A DNA stretch of 63,085 bases, taken from positions 1 to 63,085 of the forward strand of contig JAEKLQ010000057.1 in assembly GCA_019509785.1 (NCBI GenBank). Reading direction: 5' to 3'. Positions within the stretch are counted from its first letter, which is position 1; every line of letters starts with the position of its first letter. Source of the DNA: Fibrobacterota bacterium (GTDB lineage: Bacteria; Fibrobacterota; Fibrobacteria; UBA11236). This document shows, piece by piece, positions 25,701 to 32,266 of this stretch. The notes beneath the pieces are model-generated. The model ran no database searches. It was not told the DNA's origin and saw only the letters and a list, made by a program, of their open reading frames with translations. The translations under genes and the position numbers were made by a program.

Positions 25701-28109
25701 CAGGATGGCCGTGGCGTTGCCGCTATCGGGCACGCCGGCTGAATTGAGTTTGAAAGCTTCCCCTTTGGCTTCGTGGTTGGACGCCTTCACGAAGATCAAG
25801 GCTCCGTAGGGCGAGCGGCCGAAGCAGAACTTCGGATCCTCGGCGATGCCTACCAGGTAGCCGCCGATACTGTCGAGGGCGGGGCCGTTGAACTTGAAGG
25901 TTACCTTCCCGTCGGCGGACATGACCTTGTCCTTCAGGGGCGCGGTCAGGTTGATAGGCATGATTTGCTTGACCGAGATGTTCTTCGCGTCGATGGTTTT
26001 GTTGAAGTCCTGCTGGTTGTCGATCTTCTCGCCGCTGACGATGGAAGTGATCAACCACTTGGAACCGTCGTACACCAGGATGAACTTCAGGATCTGATAG
26101 GAGGTATCGCTGAGGGAGCCGGCGTCGCAGGATCCGCGATCCTGGAAGTTGCGGCGGCTGTACTTGTCATAGCCGATCATCTTCACGGCCAGCTTGGCGG
26201 TATCGCCGACGACGTTGACCGAAGGATCCACCTTGAACTCGTCCTTGGTTTCGAGCTTGATGGGCTCCAAGGCCACGGTCGAAGTCTGTTGCAGCATGCC
26301 GGACATGAAGCGATCGTCGTCCTTGGCGGCGTCCATGTTCACCGGGCCCTTGAATTTGGACATGTCGGGTCCGTAACCATAAATCTTGGCATTGTAGGTG
26401 AAGCGCGGGCCGGTGGGATCCCAGGTCAGGCTGGTCTGCGCGATGGCCTTGAAGTCCTTGTCGTACACCATGGGCGATTGGCCGGGATTCAGGTAGGCGC
26501 TGACCCAGACTTCGTCTCCGCCGCCCTGGGGCAGCACCTTCCAGAGCGAATGCAGCTCGTTGCAACGATCGGCCTTGTCGTAGAACACGGGGGCCGGGAA
26601 ACCGGCGGCCAGCGAGGCCTTATCGGCGGTTTCCGAGCGGATCTTGTCCAGGAACTCGGTCTTGGACTTGATGGAATTCTCATCGTACATGCGGAAGTTG
26701 GGATGGAAGGCCGCGCCGAAGCGGCCGATATCGCCGGACAGGTAGGCGTCGAAGGCCGCTTCCACGGCCAAGGCCACTTGTTGTTCCTTGCCGGTGTTGT
26801 CCTTGGCCGCGCCTTCGTAGTCTTTCACCGTGAAGGAGAAGCTGGTCGCGGTCTTGAGGGCCTTGCCGGAAAGATCCAACACGCTTACGGGCAGGGAAAC
26901 GGTATAGGTCTTCCCCACCTCGAGCGGATCCTTATGGATAAAGTTGGCGCGGGCGCCGTTGACTTCCCAGTAGCCGGTCACGGCCGGCGAGATGGAGGCG
27001 TTCTTCAGAACCGAGAAGACTTCCACCGGGCGGTTGAAGCTCACGCCGGGATTCTGGATGGGCTTGAGGGTATCCTTGTCGGCCGGGAAAGTCGAGGCCA
27101 CTTGGAAATCCACCTTATCCAAATCGGCGGCGGCGGCGGTCACGAAGGTCGCCTTGTATTCCTTTTCGAGGGGATTCTTGGCGAGATCCTTGAGGGTGGT
27201 CGGCAGGATCAAGCCGTACTGCGCCCCGGTCGCCAAGGAGGCGACGGACAAGGTCATCACCTTGCTGTCGCCGCTCCAGGAAACCGTCACGCCCGTCGCG
27301 GTGTCGGCCAGCACCATCGAGGTCGAGGTATTGGCGGTGTCGATACGTCCCAGGATGACGCCCTTGTAAGAGTCCCGGTTCATGGGCTCGGAGAAGTTCA
27401 CGTTGATCTTGGCGTTCTTGTCGGGGATCGAACCGACCAGGAAGATGCCATCACTGTTGGCCGAAGCCGCGTCGAACACGCCGACCACGGTCGGGGCGGT
27501 GACGTCTTCGATGGCGGTGGCGGTGTCCATCTTGACCACCGTGTCCGCCTTCGGATTCAAGTTGGGGATGGATGTGGTCACCAATTGGAAGGTCTCGAGA
27601 TCGAGGTACACCGCGAAACCGAAGTATTGGCCTTCGGGCAGGATGGCGGTGTAGTTGCCCAGGGAGTCGGTCCTCAAGGTCGTATCGGCGGCGGTGGTCG
27701 CCTTCAGGGAGTTGAAGATGAGGATGGTCGCGCCCGAGAGCGGGATCTCGCTCTTGGTCAGCATGCGGCGTTCGCCGGCGGCGTTGACCGCCAGCTTGCC
27801 CAGGATTCCCGCGGCCAGGCTTTTGCCTTCGCCGGTGAGGTAGCCCGTGACGACGCCCTTGCCCTTATTGTTCGCCACCAGGGAGTCGAGCTTGGTGACG
27901 ATCTTCTTAACGCCCGGGTTGTTTCCCGAATCGTCGGGCGGAGCTACCACCGTCTTCGAGGTTTTGCCGGCTTTCTGCGAGCAAGCGACGAAGGCGAGGG
28001 AAGCGGCGCAGGCGGCCGCCACCATGGTCTTACCGAAGAATCTGGAACCGTGCCGCGGGCCGGTCCCCTTGTTTAAGCGGAAGAAGGGAATCATTGCCGA
28101 TATCTCCAT
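22728..28109 (-). CDS. Giant surface lipoprotein with Ig-like domains, calcium-type repeats and a Cys-repeat array
   Basis: The 1793-residue protein has a lipoprotein signal ending AFVAC (Cys43). Residues ~205-425 look like two SbsA/Big_5-type Ig-like domains (INVNFSEPMNRDSY; GVSFNRPVEVF). A segment near 440-490 (VEAAFDAYLSGDIGRFGAAFHPNF) resembles an NTF2/SnoaL-like fold. Thrombospondin-3-type calcium motifs appear near 909-990 (DADLDGVPDG, DTDGDGIADF, DSDGDGFPDD). Cysteine-rich segments follow, including seven 11-residue repeats at about 1510-1586. It is probably displayed outside the outer membrane as an adhesin or structural protein; the ligand is unknown. An alternative ATG at 28094 also has a GGAG site. 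Confidence 0.82.
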   Translation of the reverse strand: MEISAMIPFFRLNKGTGPRHGSRFFGKTMVAAACAASLAFVACSQKAGKTSKTVVAPPDDSGNNPGVKKIVTKLDSLVANNKGKGVVTGYLTGEGKSLAAGILGKLAVNAAGERRMLTKSEIPLSGATILIFNSLKATTAADTTLRTDSLGNYTAILPEGQYFGFAVYLDLETFQLVTTSIPNLNPKADTVVKMDTATAIEDVTAPTVVGVFDAASANSDGIFLVGSIPDKNAKINVNFSEPMNRDSYKGVILGRIDTANTSTSMVLADTATGVTVSWSGDSKVMTLSVASLATGAQYGLILPTTLKDLAKNPLEKEYKATFVTAAAADLDKVDFQVASTFPADKDTLKPIQNPGVSFNRPVEVFSVLKNASISPAVTGYWEVNGARANFIHKDPLEVGKTYTVSLPVSVLDLSGKALKTATSFSFTVKDYEGAAKDNTGKEQQVALAVEAAFDAYLSGDIGRFGAAFHPNFRMYDENSIKSKTEFLDKIRSETADKASLAAGFPAPVFYDKADRCNELHSLWKVLPQGGGDEVWVSAYLNPGQSPMVYDKDFKAIAQTSLTWDPTGPRFTYNAKIYGYGPDMSKFKGPVNMDAAKDDDRFMSGMLQQTSTVALEPIKLETKDEFKVDPSVNVVGDTAKLAVKMIGYDKYSRRNFQDRGSCDAGSLSDTSYQILKFILVYDGSKWLITSIVSGEKIDNQQDFNKTIDAKNISVKQIMPINLTAPLKDKVMSADGKVTFKFNGPALDSIGGYLVGIAEDPKFCFGRSPYGALIFVKASNHEAKGEAFKLNSAGVPDSGNATAILRRVQDLKLPGWDRTIFENAITTLYDSAKGFGGVYQWKAIAVRDTSATQFLANGFSPDRYYAESDFGPTRGYFACKNYPTGDAAFNALQSAQTNFVNTQPVTGNSFSDADLDGVPDGIEAKYKTDPRNRNSYPDFRTDTDGDGIADFLEAMLDPKGTDSLIFKKADDATKKAEFVKLQALGIIWQDSDGDGFPDDIEMMLGFNPMDPNNNPGTRARVTTPLGAFTGKFQIGSNVNGISFRLYLDTSKALMVHYTAWFNGDTLMDSVPTAFNEMAGEVYVPVTLKSGPDAGKCLLLRGHYDPNMALLQGPIDMIMAPAKGSINFGSGPYMGQFAASARGEDVSRYLPANGGTTGQVVNNPVNTTNTGSMGYRPPPQGTDTGAVIVFNGTTAIYIGAFGDTLAVVPGANFRGQPDGSFDYDADWSYKTPDGKVYHHTQAGGHVFNDGQGNWVVDGHFFQESDTNGIHISWPGQMCGRVAKADFTIGLTGAKGSMKGWIFQDKTGGGFVSNPVNNQPVCDPTKGSCTTTNCDPTKTNCSTDPNQCPAGQVCNPATNPTTNYSRTYMSGAANYRMFVTAKLSLKDGDYFFVSMGGHVYRVKDDSVGVSNALSPMCGQVVLKLELLPMKDGSDVSKQAHNSDSMAFQMGQSIVVAIEDQYIVGQPAIMDKARDSYGDVHSIVPIVEMRPISLDYGKPGTQCPATNPIVQNPPCDSTKGPCNQPCDPTKATCTQPCDPTKTTCPQPCDPTKATCTQPCDPTKTTCNQPCDPTRTNCTQPCDPATANCTQPPPGGQPQPYMGSLDLVKAALVASANFIGVVKDSTGAYFRVEVNPLSLIKDPILQYVFVYDKAGASKYVLFADPSDKLKLAIRDNYPMAANPDQQPNNNPPTDTTHVVNNPPPADTLPPPAYTGTQANLETVMTQRSWKADMRTLQGITAVRLDSASLHVEGNVFIAGEAGNVAHLFIFLGEKIDPTKLALDANSMVLVREKPLTAGP
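23352..23582 (-). repeat. Seven tandem 33-bp units coding CDPTKxTCxQP
   Basis: Each 33-nt unit encodes an 11-residue repeat of the form CDPTKATCTQP. Successive units vary at residues 3, 5, 6, 7 and 9. Units 2 and 4, and 3 and 5, are close pairs, suggesting duplication of a 66-bp block. Two cysteines per unit give 14 cysteines, which could form a disulfide ladder. A related shorter cluster lies about 550 nt upstream in the gene (near 24060-24165). Confidence 0.9.
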
Positions 28110-28389
28110 CTGGGTATTCCTGGATCGGTGGTTTGGGACCGAAGACTCTGAGGATTCTAGGGGGTGGGCGCGGAAGCGGCAAACATTTTTTCCTTTCCTT
28201 TGACCGTCCTCTATCGCGAGATGGAACGCGCCCTTTCCTTCGGAATCCGCGGTAGTTTTTTCGGAAGCAAGCCTTTACTTTTCCGCCGCCATGTTCCCGG
28301 GCGGGGCATTGCTAGATTGGGGCACCCTTCGGCCCCGACCGGGCCGCGGAAGATTCGGCCCAGGCGGCCTGGGATGAAAAGGAGCCGGT

Positions 28390-29271
28390 ATGACCGCGCA
28401 AAGCATGACGGGTTACGGGAAGGCGGAGGCGGTAGGCGAAGGCTTCTCCGTTACGGTGGAACTGAAGTCGGTCAACAATCGCTTTCTCGAGTTCCAGGTA
28501 CGGGCCTCCAAGAACATCCTTCCCCTGGAGCCGCGCCTCAAGCAGGAAATCGGCAAGCATCTTTCCCGCGGCAGCGTGAACTGCCATGTCCAATACGATA
28601 GCATCGGGCCCGGCGCGGGGGGCCTATCCTTCAATGAGCCGGTTTTCCGGGCCTATGCGACCTTGCTCCAGGAGGCTCAAAAGCGCCTGGGATTGGAAAC
28701 CGTGATTAGCGTAACGGATCTGCTTAAAATGCCCGATATGTTGACCGCCGCCGAGACCTCCGAACCGGCGGAGCTCGCCTTGGATCGGATCCTGCCGGTT
28801 TTCGAGAAGGCCTGCCGCGAGCTGGTTGCGATGCGGACCAAGGAGGGCGCCGTGCTCTCCGCCGATCTGGAAGCCCGCATCCGCGCCTTTTTCCCGGGCC
28901 TCGAAAAGGTGAAGTCGCTGGTGCCCGTGCGCCAGCAGGAATACGTTTCCAAGATGCGCGCCCGCGTGAAGGAAATCGTCGGGGATGCGGCCATCGAGGA
29001 AGGCCGCATGGCGACCGAGATCGGAATTCTCGCGGAACGCCTGGACGTCACGGAAGAGATCGTGCGCCTGGAGGCGCATCTGCACCATTTCCTGGAGACC
29101 CTGGCGGATCACAAGTCGCCGGGGAAACGCCTGGGATTCCTATTGCAGGAAATGCTGCGCGAAGTGAATACGCTCGGGACGAAAAGCCAATTCCCGGACA
29201 TGCAGCACTTGTGCGTGGGCTGGAAGGAAGAGCTGGAGATTATCCGGGAGCAGATCCAGAATATCGAATGA
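28390..29271 (+). CDS. yicC: YicC/YloC-family endoribonuclease
   Basis: The 293-residue protein begins MTAQSMTGYGKAEAVGEGFSV and contains VELKSVNNRFLEFQVRAS. It ends with GKRLGFLLQEMLREVNTLGTKS and the helical tail YicC_N/DUF1732 members share. The family was long of unknown function and is now linked to RNA cleavage and decay in E. coli and Bacillus. It reads alone. The 280 nt before it hold no gene, and a G-tract inverted repeat starts 14 nt after its stop. Confidence 0.93.
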   Translation: MTAQSMTGYGKAEAVGEGFSVTVELKSVNNRFLEFQVRASKNILPLEPRLKQEIGKHLSRGSVNCHVQYDSIGPGAGGLSFNEPVFRAYATLLQEAQKRLGLETVISVTDLLKMPDMLTAAETSEPAELALDRILPVFEKACRELVAMRTKEGAVLSADLEARIRAFFPGLEKVKSLVPVRQQEYVSKMRARVKEIVGDAAIEEGRMATEIGILAERLDVTEEIVRLEAHLHHFLETLADHKSPGKRLGFLLQEMLREVNTLGTKSQFPDMQHLCVGWKEELEIIREQIQNIE

Positions 29272-29284
29272 GGAAGGTGAAGAA

Positions 29285-29374
29285 GAGGGTAAAGGGTATA
29301 GGGTTAAGGGTTAAGTAAGACGAGGTTTTATACCCTTTACCCTTTACCCTGTACCCTCTACCCTATACCCTTAA
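29285..29374. repeat. Inverted array of GGGTNNA heptads (copy A)
   Basis: The left arm has four GGG tracts at 29287, 29294, 29301 and 29308, exactly 7 nt apart. The right arm has six CCC tracts at 29333-29368, also 7 nt apart. The linking bases vary (TAAA, TATA, TTAA, TACA, TAGA). Each arm can pair with the other to form a long hairpin, and each G-strand fits G3N4G3N4G3N4G3, a quadruplex pattern. It lies between the ends of two converging genes, where it may act as a bidirectional terminator. Confidence 0.88.
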
Positions 29375-29406
29375 CTTTTTCCGGAAAGGAATCGGCAGAC
29401 CCGATC

Positions 29407-29775
29407 TCAGATTGGCTGGATCTTGGCCTTGATGTCGAGAGTGGTACCATACTCCGCCTTCAAGGATTTATGCACGGCCTCGAGCGTGAGCGGCGTCGTA
29501 ATAAGATCGATCTCGAGCTCTTGGGCCCGGGTGATTTCCTTGGGCTTAGGCAAATGCCCGTGGCAGAACACGATGGCCACGATGTCGACTTCCTCAGCCA
29601 CTTCCATCAATCGGATGTGCACGAGGTTGGTGACCAACATGATGTTGGTCAAATCGTCGGTCAATTCGTTGAGATCGGATCCCACGTAGACTAGGTCCAC
29701 GCTGTCGTGAATCAGTTCGGAATTCACCAAGCTACCCTTGATGGCCTCGATCATAGAACGGAGATCCGCTTGCAT
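29407..29775 (-). CDS. DRTGG-like domain small protein
   Basis: The 122-residue cytoplasmic protein has no signal peptide or membrane segment. The central part (VYVGSDLNELTDDLTNIMLV, then EEVDIVAIVFCHGHLPKPKEI, then ELEIDLITTPLTLEAVHKSL) follows the strand-helix order of the DRTGG domain. That domain is found next to CBS domains, in phosphotransacetylases and in hydrogenase-linked proteins, usually as a regulatory module. The usual DRTGG signature itself is not visible, so this is a pattern call. It converges on yicC, with the heptad repeat between the two ends. Confidence 0.55.
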   Translation of the reverse strand: MQADLRSMIEAIKGSLVNSELIHDSVDLVYVGSDLNELTDDLTNIMLVTNLVHIRLMEVAEEVDIVAIVFCHGHLPKPKEITRAQELEIDLITTPLTLEAVHKSLKAEYGTTLDIKAKIQPI

Positions 29776-30007
29776 ACGCCTTTCAGCCCTGAAGGCAATT
29801 TGGTAAAACGTCCCAAAAAGTATTAACTACGGGGCTTAAAAAGCAAGATCTACGCATTATTCGCGCTTGGCCGACTTGTCACCCCCTGCCGGGGCCGGGG
29901 CGCCGGGGCCGGGACGCTCCGGAACAGGGTTAGGCCTGGTTTTTTGAGTAGATTTCCTGCCGGACTTGTTGACTATCCGGCCCGGCGGGCCTAAGTTAAG
30001 GACCATC

Positions 30008-30262
30008 ATGGAGATTCGAATGATTTCAAAGTTCCCCCGCTTTGTTTTGCCCGTCACGGTCGCCCTGTCCATGGCGGCCCTTTTTGGTTGCGCCGGGAGC
30101 AAGCACTCCTCCGCCTCCGCCTCGATGAGCGACGCCACCGCCTCCGAGCCGCCCAAGAACCAGAAGCTCGACGATGCCCGCCATTCCGCCGAGGATGCCG
30201 AGCAGAAGGCTCATGAGCTTCGCGTGGAAAAGAACCGCAACACTGCCAAGAACGACAAGTAG
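30008..30262 (+). CDS. Small lipoprotein, 84 residues
   Basis: The start ATG at 30008 has AAGGA 5-6 nt upstream. A signal peptide ends at LFGC, with the lipid-bearing Cys near residue 28. The mature part is short and charged: Ser/Ala-rich, then Lys/Glu-rich and probably helical (DDARHSAEDAEQKAHELRVEK). It resembles small coiled-coil lipoproteins of the Lpp type, which tether or space the envelope, but no homology can be claimed. phoH starts 9 nt after its stop, so the two probably share a transcript. Confidence 0.7.
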   Translation: MEIRMISKFPRFVLPVTVALSMAALFGCAGSKHSSASASMSDATASEPPKNQKLDDARHSAEDAEQKAHELRVEKNRNTAKNDK

Positions 30263-30271
30263 AGCGGATAA

Positions 30272-31234
30272 TTGTTCTCATTTAACCTGCCCGCGACGGA
30301 CGATGAAAAGGTCCGGTTAGCGGGCGAAGGCGAAAAGAATTTCATCCGGGTCGAGCGGGCATATGCCGTCAAGCTCCTGACCCGGAACCCCGGCATTACC
30401 ATCCAAGCCGACGAAGAGCCCAAGGTCAAACAAGCCCAGGCCGCCTTGGAACGCATGCGCGATGCCATGCGGACCGGCCATGATCTGACCGACTTCTATG
30501 TGCAAGAGATCGTCGCGGGCGGATCTACGGGCGAAGTGAAGAACGGCGATTTCACTCCGCACCTGGAAAAGCCCATCCTGATCGATCGCTTCGGCAATCC
30601 CGTGCAGCCCAAGACGCGCGGACAGGCCCGTTTCATCGGCGTCATCAAGCAGCACGACATCGTACTGGCCGCCGGCCCCGCGGGCACGGGCAAGACCTTC
30701 CTGGCGGTGGCCATGGCCGTGCAGGCCCTGGAAAAGAAACTGGTGGAGCGCATCATCCTGGTCAGGCCGGCGGTGGAATCGGGCGAGAGCCTGGGCTTCC
30801 TGCCCGGCGCCATCGGCGAAAAGATCGGCCCCTACATGCGGCCCCTCTACGACTCCCTCAGCGTCATGCTGTCGGCGGAAAAGCTGAAGGAGTACTGGGA
30901 CGGCAACTCCATCGAGATCGCCCCGCTCGCCTACATGCGCGGCCGCACCCTGGGCAAATGCTTCATCATCCTCGACGAAGCCCAGAACACCAGCATCTCC
31001 CAGATGAAGATGTTCCTCACCCGCATCGGCATCGGCTCCAAAGCCGTCCTCACCGGCGACGAGACCCAGGTCGATCTCGACAAGTTCGAGAAAAGCGGCT
31101 TCGCCCACGCCCGCAAGATCCTCGGAGGCATCGAAGGCATCGGCCAAATCGAACTCTCCGTCGAAGACGTCGTCCGCCACCGCCTGGTGCGCGACATCAT
31201 CAAAGCCTACGAAAAGAGCGGCTTCCCCGCCTAA
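30272..31234 (+). CDS. phoH: PhoH-family ATPase
   Basis: The start is a TTG (LFSFNLPATDDEK). The 320-residue product has an N-terminal KH-like part, then the PhoH ATPase core. Walker A is GPAGTGKTFLAV near residue 135, followed by RPAVESGESLGFLPG. Walker B is CFIILDEAQNTS, and LTGDETQVDL comes later. PhoH proteins are cytoplasmic ATPases linked to RNA metabolism and, in some species, phosphate starvation. In many genomes phoH precedes ybeY, but not here: a gene-free stretch with a structured repeat follows. Confidence 0.95.
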   Translation: MFSFNLPATDDEKVRLAGEGEKNFIRVERAYAVKLLTRNPGITIQADEEPKVKQAQAALERMRDAMRTGHDLTDFYVQEIVAGGSTGEVKNGDFTPHLEKPILIDRFGNPVQPKTRGQARFIGVIKQHDIVLAAGPAGTGKTFLAVAMAVQALEKKLVERIILVRPAVESGESLGFLPGAIGEKIGPYMRPLYDSLSVMLSAEKLKEYWDGNSIEIAPLAYMRGRTLGKCFIILDEAQNTSISQMKMFLTRIGIGSKAVLTGDETQVDLDKFEKSGFAHARKILGGIEGIGQIELSVEDVVRHRLVRDIIKAYEKSGFPA

Positions 31235-31738
31235 CGTTCCGGGCGGAAGCGATTCCGCCCCCTCTGCTCCTCGACCGCCTCGAACGATTTCCGGACCGGG
31301 AGACGGAACCCCGCCGGACCGCAGGCGCGGGTCTGCGGGGTGGATCGGGCGCGAAAACTGGGACGGCGGGGCCGGGTCTCCTGGCCGCTGAGTTGCGAGC
31401 GCCCGCGGCTTGGGGAAGGGTCCGAACGCTTCTACAGAAAGCCCGCGCCAGCCGGCGCGAGACCCACAGTTCGGTTCGCGGGCGTACCTTCCCCAAGCCG
31501 CGAAAAGACAGCGCTAGTGGCCAGCGAGCATCCGAAGCGGCACGGAGCCCCGGCACCGCCAGACCCAAACCGAAGCGCCCGCTCCACCCAGCAGCCCCGC
31601 GCCAAGCGAAACGCGCGGAGGACCCAACGCTACCCGCGGACGATTTTTCGCGGCGGCCAAACGCGGCCAAACTCTTGCATTCTTTTCCATTCCTTCTTAA
31701 ATTTCCCCATCCCAAGAGACGAAAAGAAGACGCGCGAC
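31235..31738. other. Gene-free region holding structured repeat copy 1
   Basis: No protein frame with a plausible start and codon pattern is seen in this 504-nt gap. Its centre is the 182-nt structured repeat at 31372-31553. The flanks are very GC-rich, apart from an AT-rich end just before the small membrane-protein gene. The stretch before the repeat shares short matches with the matching side of copy 2, so the true element may extend 80-90 nt further left. Confidence 0.7.
31372..31553 (+). ncRNA. Structured repeat, copy 1 (putative ncRNA or hairpin element)
   Basis: Four nested stems can be drawn. P1 is 31372-31389 with 31536-31553 (18 positions, three imperfect). P2 is 31404-31419 with 31487-31502 (16 bp, perfect). 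P3 is GCCCGCG 31441-31447 with CGCGGGC 31477-31483. P4 is GACC 31461-31464 with GGTT 31473-31476. The P3-P4 core (CCAGCCGGCG, then GAGACC, an 8-nt variable loop, GGTT) is nearly identical in the copies at 41145-41329 and 41492-41669. P2 has entirely different bases in each but stays paired. Whether it is transcribed is unknown. Confidence 0.7.
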
Positions 31739-31939
31739 ATGCAAGATTTTTTCGGTAAGAAGAATTGGCTTGGCCTGCTCCTCGGGGCGGTTTTGCTCGC
31801 GATCGGTTTTTATCTCCTGGGCCGAGGGCCGGCCGATAACAAGATCGCCTTGAACGTTGCGCCTTTCATTCTCATCTTCGCCTTCGCGGTGGTCCTTCCC
31901 GTCAGCATCCTGATGGGAGGGAAAAAGGAAGAGAAGTAA
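31739..31939 (+). CDS. Small membrane protein, DUF3098-like
   Basis: The 66-residue product begins MQDFFGKKNWLGLLLGAVLLAIGFYLLGRG and has a second hydrophobic run (ALNVAPFILIFAFAVVLPVSIL) before a Lys/Glu tail. Two transmembrane helices with an FGKKN start and GF-LLGRG after the first helix resemble DUF3098 proteins of Bacteroidota/Fibrobacterota, which have no known function. The frame can be extended upstream through the structured repeat, but that part has no gene character. tRNA-Val begins 4 nt after the stop. Confidence 0.68.
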   Translation: MQDFFGKKNWLGLLLGAVLLAIGFYLLGRGPADNKIALNVAPFILIFAFAVVLPVSILMGGKKEEK

Positions 31940-31942
31940 TCA

Positions 31943-32020
31943 GGGCGTTTAGCTCAGTTGGTTTAGAGCATCTGCTTTACACGCAGAGGGTCGGGGGTTC
32001 AAGTCCCTCAACGCCCACCA
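31943..32020 (+). tRNA. tRNA-Val(TAC)
   Basis: Acceptor GGGCGTT pairs with AACGCCC, the D-arm is GCTC...GAGC and the anticodon stem CTGC...GCAG carries anticodon TAC. The T-arm has GGTTCAAGTCC and the CCA end is encoded. It may be read together with the small membrane-protein gene just upstream. Confidence 0.96.
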
Positions 32021-32028
32021 GCTGTTCC

Positions 32029-32105
32029 GGAGTGGTAGCTCAATTGGTTAGAGTACTAGCCTGTCACGCTAGGGGTTGCGGGTTCAAGTCCCGTCCATTC
32101 CGCCA
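32029..32105 (+). tRNA. tRNA-Asp(GTC)
   Basis: Acceptor GGAGTGG pairs with CCATTCC, with one G-T pair. The anticodon stem CTAGC/GCTAG carries the loop CTGTCAC with anticodon GTC. The T-arm has GGTTCAAGTCC and CCA is encoded. It lies 8 nt after tRNA-Val, so they form one transcript. A GC-rich hairpin (about 32114-32147) without a T-run follows. Confidence 0.96.
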
Positions 32106-32266
32106 CTGACCCGCCCGGCCGGGGCTCCCGATAAGGGAAGTCCCGGCCCGGGACGGCGTCGGTTTCCTTATTCCTCCTTCTTCTCCCGCCTCCATCTTCC
32201 CATCCATTCGACATAGCACGCGATTTCCGCAGTCGCGGACCAACCAATATTTATTTTCGGGTAGCC

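Noticed and set aside
23037-28076. Long plus-strand open frames (668 and 767 codons) opposite the giant lipoprotein gene
   Set aside because: They are shadows of a GC-rich gene. They lack ribosome sites and have His/Val/Gly/Arg-biased composition with no domain, while the minus-strand frame has a signal peptide, repeats and a terminator.
31372-31553. Structured repeat as RNase P RNA, tmRNA, SRP RNA or 6S RNA
   Set aside because: None of the invariant motifs of these RNAs could be found, and three diverged copies within 10 kb are not expected for them.
31340-31738. Open frame through structured repeat copy 1 joined to the small membrane protein
   Set aside because: The Arg/Pro/Ser-rich translation comes from a GC-rich palindromic region, and the other repeat copies do not preserve a frame. 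The membrane protein has its own ATG at 31739.
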